This document shows positions 24,633 to 33,138 of a stretch of DNA of 64,000 bases, piece by piece. The first letter of the stretch is position 1, and every line of letters starts with the position of its first letter. The notes under the pieces are model-generated. The model was not told the DNA's origin. It searched no databases and saw only the letters and a program-made list of their open reading frames with translations. The position numbers and the translations under genes were made by a program. This stretch comes from Bacillus sp. UNC41MFS5 (GTDB lineage Bacteria; Bacillota; Bacilli; Bacillales_B; DSM-18226), in assembly GCF_000686805.1 (NCBI RefSeq), contig NZ_JMLP01000010.1, forward strand, positions 1 through 64,000, given 5' to 3'.

Positions 24633-25520
24633 ATGATTTTATCTTTGTTAATGGGATATTTCCTGTTAACCCAACCGGTTACTGCAGTGCCAGATCGTTT
24701 AACTATTACAAAGGATGGCCACACAGTAGCCACCATTAATCGTGATGACTTTACCATTTCCCAAACGGGCCTGCCATTATTAAATGCTAAAAAGTACTAT
24801 AAATTTTTGGACAACTTAGATAAACAATTTTCCATTGCATCTGAAAATGCTCACTTGGATCAGTATGGTGGTATTATTCCAGAAAAGGCAGGGTCCCAAA
24901 TCCATCGTCAAGCATTTACAGAGCATTTCTATGCTAATATTTTTAGTACCAGACAAGCAAAGGTCATGGAATTACCTTTCCTTACAGTTTATCCAAAGGT
25001 GGATAGTGAATTGCTAAGTGATATTCGCAGTATGAGAATCGGACGGTATGTTACGTCTTTTAATCCCAGTAATAAAAAAAGATCAACCAATATAGAACTG
25101 GCAACAAAAGCTATTAACAATCAGGTGGTTTTTCCTGGTGAAACATTCTCCTTTAACAGAGTAGTCGGCAAACGAACAGCTGCGAAGGGGTACTTACGTG
25201 CCAAGGTCATCGTAAGAGGGGAATTCTCAGAAGACATAGGCGGTGGAATTTGCCAAGTATCTTCAACCCTTTATAATGCCGTTGACAATGCTGGCATCAA
25301 GATTGTAGAGCGGTTTTCTCATTCAAGAAAGGTTCCTTATATTCCGCCTGGACGAGACGCAACGGTTAGTTGGTATGGACCTGATTTTGAGTTTAAGAAT
25401 ACCTATAATCAACCTGTATTAATTAGAGCAAGGACACTAGGCCATTTGTTAATTATAAGTGTTTACTCTTCTGAAAATATTAATTACATACCGAAAAAAG
25501 TCCCATCTCCACCATATTAA
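24633..25520 (+). CDS. VanW family protein, exported
   Basis: A 295-aa protein with an N-terminal signal or anchor segment (MILSLLMGYFLLTQPVTAV). The VanW domain lies in the second half: FPGETFSFNRVVGKRTAAKG, GGGICQVSSTLYNAV, FSHSRKVPYIPPGRDATVSW and NTYNQPVLI. VanW proteins accompany some vancomycin-resistance clusters but are widespread in Bacillus with unknown function, probably at the cell wall. GAGGGGG lies 9 nt before the ATG at 24633. No other van gene is present, so resistance is not implied. Confidence 0.88.
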   Translation: MILSLLMGYFLLTQPVTAVPDRLTITKDGHTVATINRDDFTISQTGLPLLNAKKYYKFLDNLDKQFSIASENAHLDQYGGIIPEKAGSQIHRQAFTEHFYANIFSTRQAKVMELPFLTVYPKVDSELLSDIRSMRIGRYVTSFNPSNKKRSTNIELATKAINNQVVFPGETFSFNRVVGKRTAAKGYLRAKVIVRGEFSEDIGGGICQVSSTLYNAVDNAGIKIVERFSHSRKVPYIPPGRDATVSWYGPDFEFKNTYNQPVLIRARTLGHLLIISVYSSENINYIPKKVPSPPY

Positions 25521-25551
25521 AAAGTCCGCAGCCAATGTGCGGACTTTTTTC
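25519..25551. terminator. Bidirectional intrinsic terminator
   Basis: AAAAGTCCGCA-GCCAATG-TGCGGACTTTTTT, between the convergent VanW gene and the small membrane protein gene. Confidence 0.88.
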
Positions 25552-25821
25552 TTATTGTTTGTTATTATTTAGAGCACTCATTAATAGTTCTTCTGAAAAC
25601 TCTGTTAATGCAGCATTATCCATTAGATTAAGATTTGTTTTAGGTGTAAAATTTTTTACCATATTTTGAATAGGAAGTGCAATGTCCCTACGTTTTCCCT
25701 TTGTCACTCCAAAAACAGCAGCACTTAATCCGATGCCTAATAGAGACGCCCACATGGCTCCTCTACTCTTACGTTTTCTTGCAAACATTTTGAGAAACGG
25801 GTGAGTTTTAATTTTTTTCAT
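25552..25821 (-). CDS. Small membrane protein, unknown function
   Basis: An 89-aa protein with a very basic N-terminus (MKKIKTHPF, then RKRKSRG), one hydrophobic segment (about 26-42, MWASLLGIGLSAAVFGV) and a polar C-terminus. It could be inserted with the basic end inside. AAGGAG lies 8 nt before the ATG at 25821. No family recognised; similar small one-helix proteins occur widely in Bacillus. Confidence 0.65.
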   Translation of the reverse strand: MKKIKTHPFLKMFARKRKSRGAMWASLLGIGLSAAVFGVTKGKRRDIALPIQNMVKNFTPKTNLNLMDNAALTEFSEELLMSALNNNKQ

Positions 25822-26065
25822 TAAAAGCACTCCTTCAAATTGAAATGGAAAGGATTCTGCCCTTCCATTTCTTTAATTTGTGCTTGTTTGAAAAAGAATA
25901 TAGCAAGAAATAAGAACTTAATTAGTTATTTACTGGTATGTTGATTCTCTACAGTTTACATAATATATTTATTTACTCCTGCCATAATCAAGACTAATTC
26001 GAAAGAACCTCTCACCTATATTTCACATACACTGCTACAAGATAAATGAGGTGGTGTCTTTATTT

Positions 26066-26779
26066 ATGGGAGGTTTAACTTATTTTGACTTCTTAGCCAA
26101 ATTTGGTGTGGGTGGAGCACATCCCGGTGGAATTCCATTAACAAAAAACATTTTGTCGAATGAAGATATTACAAATAAGTCACGTATTCTAGATGCCGGC
26201 TGCGGCACCGGCCAAACAGCGGCATATCTATATCAGCATTATTTTGCAAAGGTAGTCGGCGTAGAGATTAATCCAATCATGATTGAAAAAGCAAAACAGC
26301 GATTTCAGTCATTGAACTTACCAATCAAGTTGATTCAAGGCTCTGTTGAAAAACTGCCCTTTAACGATGATACTTTTGATTTTATTTTGTCTGAATCTGT
26401 ATTAGCCTTTGTTAACAAACCCGTTGCGATTAGTGAATTTTTTCGAGTCTTAAAAAAAGGCGGGCGTCTGATTGCCAATGAAATGACAATTAACTCAAAA
26501 CTTAGTCCTATCGAAGAATCCGAAATAATGAAGTTTTATGCCTTAGATTCTTTATTGCTGGAAGATGATTGGCGAAATTTATTTAATCAGGCCGGATTCC
26601 AAGATATTGTTATTAAAACAGAGAAAACAAATATAAATCATGGTAATAATTCCACTGAATTTCATTTCTCGAAAAATTTTGAACCTGAGTTATTTCAAAT
26701 TTTAAATGAACATGGGAATATTGTCTTAAAATATCAAGATATTTTAAGCCACCGAATAATAACCTGCTCAAAACTATAA
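26066..26779 (+). CDS. Class I SAM-dependent methyltransferase
   Basis: A 237-aa methyltransferase. Motif I is SRILDAGCGTGQTAAYL (about 42-58), followed by VVGVEINPIMIEKA and IQGSVEKLPFNDDTFDFIL, typical of small-molecule methyltransferases. The N-terminus YFDFLAKFGVGGAHPGG may form a lid. The acceptor is unknown. The longest frame starts with GTG at 26051; the ATG at 26066 after GAGGTGG is preferred but the spacing is long, so the start is uncertain. Confidence 0.83.
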   Translation: MGGLTYFDFLAKFGVGGAHPGGIPLTKNILSNEDITNKSRILDAGCGTGQTAAYLYQHYFAKVVGVEINPIMIEKAKQRFQSLNLPIKLIQGSVEKLPFNDDTFDFILSESVLAFVNKPVAISEFFRVLKKGGRLIANEMTINSKLSPIEESEIMKFYALDSLLLEDDWRNLFNQAGFQDIVIKTEKTNINHGNNSTEFHFSKNFEPELFQILNEHGNIVLKYQDILSHRIITCSKL

Positions 26780-26913
26780 TCGTTGAGAAGCCTCTCTCCT
26801 CTATTGGTGAAGTGGCTTTTTATTTGAGAAATGCGGTTATAATATTTTTCTTTTCTGATGAATATAAATAAAGTTTCGCCCCAAAAATATGAGGTGAAAG
26901 GAATGGTGAAACA

Positions 26914-27165
26914 ATGGATAAGACGTTGGGTTACTTACGAGAAATCTTGTCAAATTATACAGATGATCATTCGGAAGGCGGTCATATTTATCGTAAATTA
27001 TCGGAAGGCCAATATACCTCTGAAGGGTCCTTTGTTCGAGATTTAAACCAAAAAGAAGTCAATTTTCTAAATAAAATACTTCCGAAAGAAATTAATTATG
27101 CTAAAGAGGAGCAGGATGAAAAAAGAGCGAAGGAATTGAACGAAGTTTTCGAGCTTTTATTCTAA
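26914..27165 (+). CDS. csgA: Sporulation-specific acid-soluble protein CsgA
   Basis: An 83-aa protein whose start MDKTLGYLREILSN and end KRAKELNEVFELL closely match B. subtilis CsgA, a sigma-G-dependent sporulation protein (82 aa). It is expressed in the forespore; its molecular role is poorly known. The ATG follows GGAATGGTGAAACA. No textbook sigma-G promoter was found directly upstream. A terminator follows at 27194. Confidence 0.88.
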   Translation: MDKTLGYLREILSNYTDDHSEGGHIYRKLSEGQYTSEGSFVRDLNQKEVNFLNKILPKEINYAKEEQDEKRAKELNEVFELLF

Positions 27166-27193
27166 AACAAGGAAAGAAAACGCTTTCTATACT

Positions 27194-27224
27194 AAAAGAT
27201 GGCAGGATATTCTGCCATCTTTTC
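27194..27224 (+). terminator. Intrinsic terminator of csgA
   Basis: AAAAGATGGCAG-GATATT-CTGCCATCTTTT, about 30 nt after the csgA stop. The following 200 bp up to 27437 show no gene or clear signal. Confidence 0.8.
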
Positions 27225-27436
27225 TGGAAATAATTCATATTTTGTAATTTTATTTCCTAGGTAAGCGCACGGTACGACAAAATACCATATAAACACCCCA
27301 TTGATTCTGCATTAACCGACATGAAACCATGAGATACTACACGGCATTTTCGAAAATTAGTTCCTATAACGACAAATTACTTCTTTATCCTTTATTTCCA
27401 TCAGATTTCTCTAAAGAAGTTCCTCGTTTCCAGCAT

Positions 27437-28354
27437 CTAATGGATATCTTTTTTCTTAAATCTTCCACCACGGACCTCCGCAATATCCGCTACTGCTAAA
27501 AAGGCACTGTTATCATTTTCAGTCACAATTTCCTTTAATTTTGCTTCCTCAAGACGATTGATTACGCAAAAAATAACTTTTTTATCATCACCTGAATATG
27601 CGCCCTCTCCATTGATATAGGTGACTCCTCGTCCCAAACGGTTCATAATGGCGTCTCCAATTTGCTTTGCATTGTCACTAATGATCCACACCGATTTGGA
27701 TTCATCAAGCCCGGTAATGGTAATATCAATCGTTTTGTAAGCTACAAAATAGGCAATTAGCGAATACATCGCGCGGTCCCACGTAAACACAAAACCGGCA
27801 CATGCTAAAATAAAAAGGTTAAAAAACATAATAATTTCCCCAACAGAAAAAGGGAGCTTTTTATTAAAAAGAATGGCTAATATTTCAGTACCATCCAATG
27901 AGCCACCATACCGAATTACTAAACCGACTCCAATACCAAGAACAATCCCCCCAAATACCGTAGCAAGTAGGATATCTTGTGTAAAAGCTGGCACGGGATG
28001 CAGTAAAGTGGTTCCAATCGAAAGAATGATGATTCCATAAAGAGTGGATAAGGCGAAGGTTTTCCCTATTTGTTTATAACCAATAAAGAAAAAAGGTATA
28101 TTCAGAATAAAGAGGAACATCCCTAATTTCCAACCAGTTACATACGATAGCATAATGGAGATTCCCGTGATACCACCATCAATGACATTATTAGGGACAA
28201 GAAATATTTCTAGTCCTACAGCCATTAAGGCAGCACCAAGTGTTATTAATAGAATTCTTTGAAAGATCTTACTCTTTGTTAATCTTCGATGCTGAATTGT
28301 TGCCATGATTGCTTCCTGCTGTTCGATTAAAGTCAATTCTTGTGTTCCTGACAT
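27437..28354 (-). CDS. YitT family membrane protein with DUF2179
   Basis: A 305-aa protein with five to six membrane helices (about 28-210) carrying the YitT signature FLVPNNVIDGGITGISIML and VIRYGGSLDGTEILA, then a cytosolic DUF2179 domain (about 215-300; VWIISDNAKQIGDAI, GRGVTYINGEGAYSG). The N-terminal 25 residues are polar. Function not established. AAAGGGG lies 7 nt before the ATG. One of three YitT paralogues here. Confidence 0.88.
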   Translation of the reverse strand: MSGTQELTLIEQQEAIMATIQHRRLTKSKIFQRILLITLGAALMAVGLEIFLVPNNVIDGGITGISIMLSYVTGWKLGMFLFILNIPFFFIGYKQIGKTFALSTLYGIIILSIGTTLLHPVPAFTQDILLATVFGGIVLGIGVGLVIRYGGSLDGTEILAILFNKKLPFSVGEIIMFFNLFILACAGFVFTWDRAMYSLIAYFVAYKTIDITITGLDESKSVWIISDNAKQIGDAIMNRLGRGVTYINGEGAYSGDDKKVIFCVINRLEEAKLKEIVTENDNSAFLAVADIAEVRGGRFKKKDIH

Positions 28355-28448
28355 TATCTGGCCCCTTTCAAAAATAATTTCCTAATTACATTATATCGAA
28401 TACATCCTGTTAATTATAATCAAATGCTTATTATTTCCTTACAAAATG

Positions 28449-28487
28449 AAAAAGGAGCTACCTCAATGTATGAAGTAACTCCTTAAT
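28449..28487 (-). terminator. Terminator-like hairpin
   Basis: On the minus strand AAGGAGTTAC-TTCATACATTGAG-GTAGCTCCTT is followed by TTT. No confident minus-strand gene lies upstream of it, so what it terminates is unclear. Confidence 0.5.
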
Positions 28488-28514
28488 TTTATTAACATCT
28501 TAGGAGACCCAACC

Positions 28515-28712
28515 ATGACATTAGTCTATCATGATCCAATGATCAATCAGCTAATGTGTGCTTGTTCCGTTGAAGGAATTAATTCACATGGAATTAATGG
28601 AATTCAAATTCCCAAAAGAAACAAATTTTCGGTAATACCGATAGAGACTCATTACTTCATCATTTGGGTTTTCAGCTTCTTGGCAATTATCCTTTTTGGA
28701 GGGGTTCAATAA
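28515..28712 (+). CDS. Possible small membrane peptide, doubtful
   Basis: A 65-codon frame with ATG 8 nt after AGGAG. The N-terminal two thirds are polar with Cys-Ala-Cys and repeated GIN; residues 45-63 (THYFIIWVFSFLAIILFGG) could be a membrane helix. An overlapping 87-codon frame on the minus strand (28584-28847) lacks an RBS. The 720-bp interval 28355-29076 holds no convincing gene, only this frame, the hairpin at 28449 and the promoter at 29012. Confidence 0.25.
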   Translation: MTLVYHDPMINQLMCACSVEGINSHGINGIQIPKRNKFSVIPIETHYFIIWVFSFLAIILFGGVQ

Positions 28713-29011
28713 AATTTCACATTGATAAATCGTAAACATTTTCCTTTGATATGGTTTTCTATGGAATACATAGATACCAATTATGAAAGGATTTTGTTTT
28801 TCGATTTCGCCTTTCCATAGCGGGAAAACAATCGCTCCACTTGCCAAATGATTGTTAAGGATTAACCTTACTACTCGTTCACAAACGGAACGAACACGTA
28901 TGGTTGAGCCTCCTAAGATTTTAATGTTTATTCTATCTTTTACACTTAAATTATAACACGGAATTTTTCGAAATTACGGACTACATGTGTCAAATATGTG
29001 AATTATTGGAT

Positions 29012-29037
29012 ATTTAAGCGTTTGATGCGACGGGTAA
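29012..29037 (+). promoter_or_regulatory. Possible sigma-B promoter
   Basis: ATTTAA (29012-29017), 14 nt, then GGGTAA (29032-29037), close to the sigma-B pattern GTTTAA-N12-15-GGGTAT. It lies 40 bp before the esterase-family gene. General stress control is inferred from the motif only. Confidence 0.4.
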
Positions 29038-29076
29038 ATTATCTTTAAGTTTGATGGAAAGGATGTTTAACATCTT

Positions 29077-30330
29077 ATGCTTAAAGCCATTAATAAATAC
29101 GCGAAACCCTTTGACACAGCTGATGATCTCGACCCACTAATCAATGCGATTGGAGATGCAAATTATGTGCTCCTCGGGGAATCTTCTCACGGAACCTCCG
29201 AGTTTTATTCGTTCCGAGCAGAGCTCTCCAAGAGATTAATAAAAGAAAAAGGCTTCTCCTTTATTGCAGTTGAGGGTGATTGGCCCTCTTGCCAAAGTAT
29301 CAATCAATACATTAAGGGCTTTAACCAATCAACTAACGACGTACGGAGAGTACTGGAAAGTTTTAATCGATGGCCAACCTGGATGTGGGCAAACCAAGAA
29401 ATAATCGGACTTATTGAGTGGCTGAAGGATTATAATCAACAAATTAATCTTTCTCAAAAAGTCGGTTTTTATGGTCTAGATGTATATAGTCTTTGGGAAA
29501 GTATGGATGAAATTATTCGCTATTTAGCAAAAACAAATTCCCGGAGCCTTCAAGCAGCGAAAAAAGCTTTTTCGTGTTTTGAACCCTTCAATCGCAATCA
29601 TGAATCATATGCAGTTTCGGCAGGATATCTCTCTGATGACTGTACGAAAGAAGCTCTTGAGCTTCTCGCCTCCATCCAGAAAAACAAATGGAAATTTGAA
29701 GACAATCAGGAAAGCAGCTTGAATATGGAGGTAAACGCCCTTGTAACCGCAAATGCTGAGGAATATTACAGGACAATGGTCAAAAGTGACTCTAAATCAT
29801 GGAATGTCCGGGACCACCACATGGTAGAAGCGCTCAACTCGGTGATGAACTTTTATGGAGATCATGCAAAAGCAATCATCTGGGAGCATAATACTCATGT
29901 CGGTGATGCCAGGGCAACCGACATGAAAGAAGAAGGAATGGTAAATGTTGGTCAGATTATTAGGGAACAAAATGGAGCGGAAAATGTATTTATCGTCGGG
30001 TTCGGAACCTATAGCGGTACGGTGGTTGCATCGACTGAATGGGGTAAAGACGTTCAAATCATGCAGGTACCTCCTGCTCAATTTGGCAGTTGGGAATCAC
30101 TAATGCATAAAACCAGTTCGGCTAATAAATATTTACTATTTACCGATGAGAACCGTGATGAGTTTTCGACAACCATTGGTCATCGTGCAATAGGAGTGGT
30201 TTATCGGCCAGAATACGAACATTTCGGTAATTATGTTCCATCGAACATGGGTCAGCGGTATGATAGTTTTATTTTCTTTGATCAAACAAAAGCATTGCAA
30301 CCACTTGTTTTAGAACATGTACTTATATGA
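29077..30330 (+). CDS. Erythromycin esterase family protein
   Basis: A 417-aa cytosolic protein. Family motifs include LLGESSHGTSEFYSFR (residues 32-47, with the catalytic-type Glu35 and His38), FIAVEGDWPSC (about 72), MWANQE and WEHNTHVGDARATDM (about 270), all as in EreA/EreB-type hydrolases. EreA opens macrolide lactones; most chromosomal homologues, such as Bacillus YbfO, have unknown substrates. ATG start; GGAAAGGATG upstream. Single gene with terminator. Macrolide hydrolysis is possible but not shown. Confidence 0.88.
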   Translation: MLKAINKYAKPFDTADDLDPLINAIGDANYVLLGESSHGTSEFYSFRAELSKRLIKEKGFSFIAVEGDWPSCQSINQYIKGFNQSTNDVRRVLESFNRWPTWMWANQEIIGLIEWLKDYNQQINLSQKVGFYGLDVYSLWESMDEIIRYLAKTNSRSLQAAKKAFSCFEPFNRNHESYAVSAGYLSDDCTKEALELLASIQKNKWKFEDNQESSLNMEVNALVTANAEEYYRTMVKSDSKSWNVRDHHMVEALNSVMNFYGDHAKAIIWEHNTHVGDARATDMKEEGMVNVGQIIREQNGAENVFIVGFGTYSGTVVASTEWGKDVQIMQVPPAQFGSWESLMHKTSSANKYLLFTDENRDEFSTTIGHRAIGVVYRPEYEHFGNYVPSNMGQRYDSFIFFDQTKALQPLVLEHVLI

Positions 30331-30368
30331 AAAAAAGTCTTCCTTCGAGGATGAAGGAAGACTTTTTT
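30331..30368 (+). terminator. Intrinsic terminator
   Basis: AAAAAAGTCTTCCTTC-GAGGAT-GAAGGAAGACTTTTTT directly after the esterase-family stop. Confidence 0.88.
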
Positions 30369-30455
30369 GTTAATCTACTATTGGATCTTTAAAATTATCA
30401 GAATTTTCCTTATCAGAATTTTTTACTAAATGGTAATTTTAACCGATTTATTAAT

Positions 30456-30484
30456 ACATAAGCAACGGAATTATTCACATACTA
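30456..30484 (+). promoter_or_regulatory. Possible sigma-G (forespore) promoter
   Basis: ACATA (30456-30460), 17 nt, then CATACTA (30478-30484), a full match to the sigma-G/F -10 pattern and four of five bases at -35. It lies 40 bp before the first DUF1657 gene and fits forespore expression. Confidence 0.55.
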
Positions 30485-30523
30485 TTTTTGTATTTCAATT
30501 ATTTTACGAAAGAAGGATTACTT

Positions 30524-30727
30524 ATGACAGTTGGAACACAAGTAAAACAAGCATTAGCCGGACTAAAAAGTGCTCAGGCAAGTTTTGAAACCTTTGCACT
30601 AGCCACTGATAACCAAAATGCAAAGCAACTTTATCAACAAGCGGCGCAACAGACTCAATCTGTTCTTGATAGCCTTGAACCGCGTCTTCAAGAAATTCTC
30701 AATGAAGAACCTCAATACAATCAATAA
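30524..30727 (+). CDS. DUF1657 domain protein
   Basis: A 67-aa helical protein (MTVGTQVKQALAGLKSAQ..., EILNEEPQYNQ end) of the DUF1657 family, seen in Bacillus next to spoVA-type and DUF421 genes and expressed in developing spores. AAGGATTACTT precedes the ATG. It shares about half its pattern with the next gene and with the C-terminal end of the DUF421 protein (31025-31888). A terminator follows, so part of transcription may stop after this gene. Confidence 0.85.
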   Translation: MTVGTQVKQALAGLKSAQASFETFALATDNQNAKQLYQQAAQQTQSVLDSLEPRLQEILNEEPQYNQ

Positions 30728-30740
30728 AATGTAAGTTTTA

Positions 30741-30768
30741 GGTTGGCATTTTTGCCAACCCCTTTTTG
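30741..30768 (+). terminator. Intrinsic terminator inside the DUF1657 cluster
   Basis: GGTTGGC-ATTTTT-GCCAACC followed by CCTTTTT, between the two DUF1657 genes. Confidence 0.7.
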
Positions 30769-30802
30769 ATATATAGAATCCCTTATGAAAGGAAGTTTAC
30801 TT

Positions 30803-31009
30803 GTGACCATCGCATCAAATGTTAAGCAATGTCTCTCTACTATGAAAGGCATCGAAGCACAACTCGCTTCCTTCGCGCTGAATTCTTTAGATAGTGAAGC
30901 ACAAGCTACTTTTAATCAAGCCATGTTAACGGTTGGAGAAGTAAAGAAGGATATCCAATACCGCGTATTAGAACTTGAAAGACATGAACCCCAATACAAA
31001 GGGTCATAA
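30803..31009 (+). CDS. DUF1657 domain protein, second copy
   Basis: A 68-aa protein starting with GTG, 7 nt after AAAGGAAG. It reads MTIASNVKQCLSTMKGIEAQ and ends LERHEPQYKGS, matching the DUF1657 pattern including the terminal EPQY. It begins 75 bp after the first copy and stops 15 bp before the DUF421 gene, so it is likely co-transcribed with the latter. Confidence 0.85.
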   Translation: MTIASNVKQCLSTMKGIEAQLASFALNSLDSEAQATFNQAMLTVGEVKKDIQYRVLELERHEPQYKGS

Positions 31010-31024
31010 ATCTTGAGGTGAGCA

Positions 31025-31888
31025 ATGATGCCAGATTGGTTTTTTATAATAGTCCGTTCGATAGTCTTCTTGGTACTCTTATTTATTACCACCAAAATAC
31101 TCGGAAAGAAACAAATCTCTGAACTCTCTTTCTTTGAGTATGTTGCAGGTATTACCATTGGAAGTATTGCCGGTGAAGTTGTAACTGGACTGGAAGGTAA
31201 TATGTTCCATGGTGCATTGGCACTCATCGTTTTTGGATTTGTTACATTTTTAGTTAATTTCTTAGCAATAAAAAGTAAAAAATTTAGTGATTTCGCTGAA
31301 GGGAAAAGTACCGTCGTTATTAAGGAAGGAAAAATATTAGAAGAAAACTTAAAAAAAGAAAAATATACTATTGACGAATTATTCGCTCTTCTCAGGCAAA
31401 AGGATATTTTTAAGTTTGCTGATGTAGAATTTGCAGTGTTAGAGCCGCGAGGTAATTTAAGTGTTTTATTAAAAAGTGAAAACCGTCCCCTTACACCTAA
31501 AGATTTACAAATGAAAAAGCCGAATGAGAAAGAACCACAAACGGTCATCATGGATGGAAATATTGTTGATGAATCGTTAAGATGTGCAGGTCAAGGCAGA
31601 GGCTGGTTATATACAGAGTTAGATAAACTAGACGTAACACTTGATAATGTATTCCTAGGACAAGTGGATTCATACGGAGAACTCACGGTAGATCTATATG
31701 ATGATAAAATTCAAGTTCCAGCACCTGCACAACGTCCACTACTACTGGCTACCCTAAAAAAAATTCAGGCTGATTTGGAGATCTTTTCGCTTGAGACCGA
31801 TTGTGAAAAATCAAAAGCAATGTATAAACGAAATGCAAAGAAGATTCAAGAAACAATTGATATATTAAGTCCTTATTTAAATGGTTAA
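31025..31888 (+). CDS. 2Duf-type spore membrane protein (DUF421 plus DUF1657)
   Basis: A 287-aa protein. Residues 5-90 hold three membrane helices with the DUF421/YetF pattern (TTKILGKKQISELSFFEYVA), followed by the soluble DUF421 domain (about 95-225; CAGQGRGWLYTELDKL). The last 55 residues (LLATLKKIQADLEIFSLETD...) repeat the DUF1657 pattern. This fusion equals the '2Duf' protein of the spoVA2mob operon, reported to raise spore wet-heat resistance. Here it stands outside any spoVA operon. ATG at 31025 or 31028 after GAGGTG. Confidence 0.85.
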   Translation: MMPDWFFIIVRSIVFLVLLFITTKILGKKQISELSFFEYVAGITIGSIAGEVVTGLEGNMFHGALALIVFGFVTFLVNFLAIKSKKFSDFAEGKSTVVIKEGKILEENLKKEKYTIDELFALLRQKDIFKFADVEFAVLEPRGNLSVLLKSENRPLTPKDLQMKKPNEKEPQTVIMDGNIVDESLRCAGQGRGWLYTELDKLDVTLDNVFLGQVDSYGELTVDLYDDKIQVPAPAQRPLLLATLKKIQADLEIFSLETDCEKSKAMYKRNAKKIQETIDILSPYLNG

Positions 31889-31910
31889 TTATTCTGAAAA
31901 ACAGCAATAT

Positions 31911-31944
31911 AAAATCCTTATCAAGCTTATTTGATAAGGATTAA
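31911..31944. terminator. Intrinsic terminator
   Basis: AATCCTTATCAA-GCTTA-TTGATAAGGATT, between the convergent 2Duf and efflux transporter genes; short T-rich tail on the plus side. Confidence 0.7.
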
Positions 31945-31950
31945 TCATTT

Positions 31951-32934
31951 TTAACTATTCATTTTTAGTGAACGTTCATTCGGGATAATTTTCTGGTTAC
32001 TTTTATGTGAGAAAAAGCTGTGCAGGATCATACCAACCATGACCAATACCATCCCCCACCAGGATAGTTGTGTCGGGAAGGTGCTGTTTAGTAGCAACAA
32101 TTCTCCAATAACTGCAAATAAGACCTCCACAGATTGTGTAGCCTCAACGGCCGCAAGTTTCTGCATATTACCTCTTACAAGATCCGTTGCTTTAAAAAAC
32201 AAAATGGTGGCAATGACTCCTGAGGTAACAGCAACAAGACCGGATTGAATTATTTGCCCTTTGCCTGGTGTGCCCACCGTAAATAAGCCATAAAGAGATA
32301 AAACAATCCAAAATGGCAGACTAGCTAGGGTCATCCCTAATACACGTTGAAAGACATCCAGCCGTCCTCCGCAAATATCCATCATTTTTCTGTTCCCTAA
32401 TGGATAAGCAAATGAAGCAATCAGCACAGGAAGGATGCCTAGAGAGATTGCTCCAATTGAAATATGATTGGCCTGTTCTAATTGCATCAAGATAATCCCT
32501 AATAGGATAATTACAGACATACCCAAGCCCTTAAATGGAATTTTTCCCTTTTGCTGGATTGGACCTTTTTCAGTCATAACCCTTTCATAAAAAAATGGTG
32601 CCAGCAATGACCCTGAGATAATCGTTACCTGCCAGGTAGCTGCAATAAGCCAGCCTGGGGCATATGCGGCAGAAAAACAAATAGGGCCATAAAATAAGCC
32701 AAAACCAACCGAACTCCATAATAGCCAACTACCTGGATTTTTTTTCATATCCCAAAGCAATGGTTTAAGATTTTTTCTACCCATGACAATTATGACTAGA
32801 AAAGGGACCATAAAGAAATACCTTAATGATGCACTCCAAATCCAGCTGCCCCCTGCTTGATCCATTGATCTGTTGAGGATAAATGTAAATGCAAAAAAGA
32901 AAGCCGCTAAGATACCTAAAATAATCGGCCGCAA
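31951..32934 (-). CDS. DMT-superfamily efflux transporter (EmrE-type, PF13536-like)
   Basis: A 327-aa protein with about ten membrane helices beginning MRPIILGILAAFFFAFTFIL and marked by FGLFYGPICFSAAYAPGWL and AAVEATQSVEVLFAVIGELLL. It fits the 'multidrug resistance efflux transporter' branch of the drug/metabolite superfamily. The substrate is unknown, and the family name does not prove drug export. Start ATG; AGGAGTAGAGGTC upstream. Single gene, convergent with the spore cluster. Confidence 0.85.
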   Translation of the reverse strand: MRPIILGILAAFFFAFTFILNRSMDQAGGSWIWSASLRYFFMVPFLVIIVMGRKNLKPLLWDMKKNPGSWLLWSSVGFGLFYGPICFSAAYAPGWLIAATWQVTIISGSLLAPFFYERVMTEKGPIQQKGKIPFKGLGMSVIILLGIILMQLEQANHISIGAISLGILPVLIASFAYPLGNRKMMDICGGRLDVFQRVLGMTLASLPFWIVLSLYGLFTVGTPGKGQIIQSGLVAVTSGVIATILFFKATDLVRGNMQKLAAVEATQSVEVLFAVIGELLLLNSTFPTQLSWWGMVLVMVGMILHSFFSHKSNQKIIPNERSLKMNS

Positions 32935-33138
32935 TGACCTCTACTCCTTCTATTACATTATTAATATGTATATAGTGTATTTTCTATTAAAAAAGAGAAA
33001 CTATCAAGTTGTAAATTTTTTCTCTTCATGTGAATACTAACACATTTTAACGCATAAAGTTTTTTGGATACAGATGAAACTTTCTTATCCCCCATTCGTA
33101 AAAAGAATGGAATAATTAAAAAAGTGAGGGTGATATCC

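Noticed and set aside
24633..25520. Vancomycin resistance gene
   Set aside because: VanW proteins are common in Bacillus without van clusters; no vanA/B/H/X genes nearby.
28584..28847. 87-codon minus-strand frame
   Set aside because: No RBS, odd composition, and I could not match it to any family; considered and dropped as a ComK-like remnant.
30916..31551. 211-codon minus-strand frame
   Set aside because: Opposite strand of the 2Duf gene; no RBS, and the 2Duf frame is clearly a real family member.
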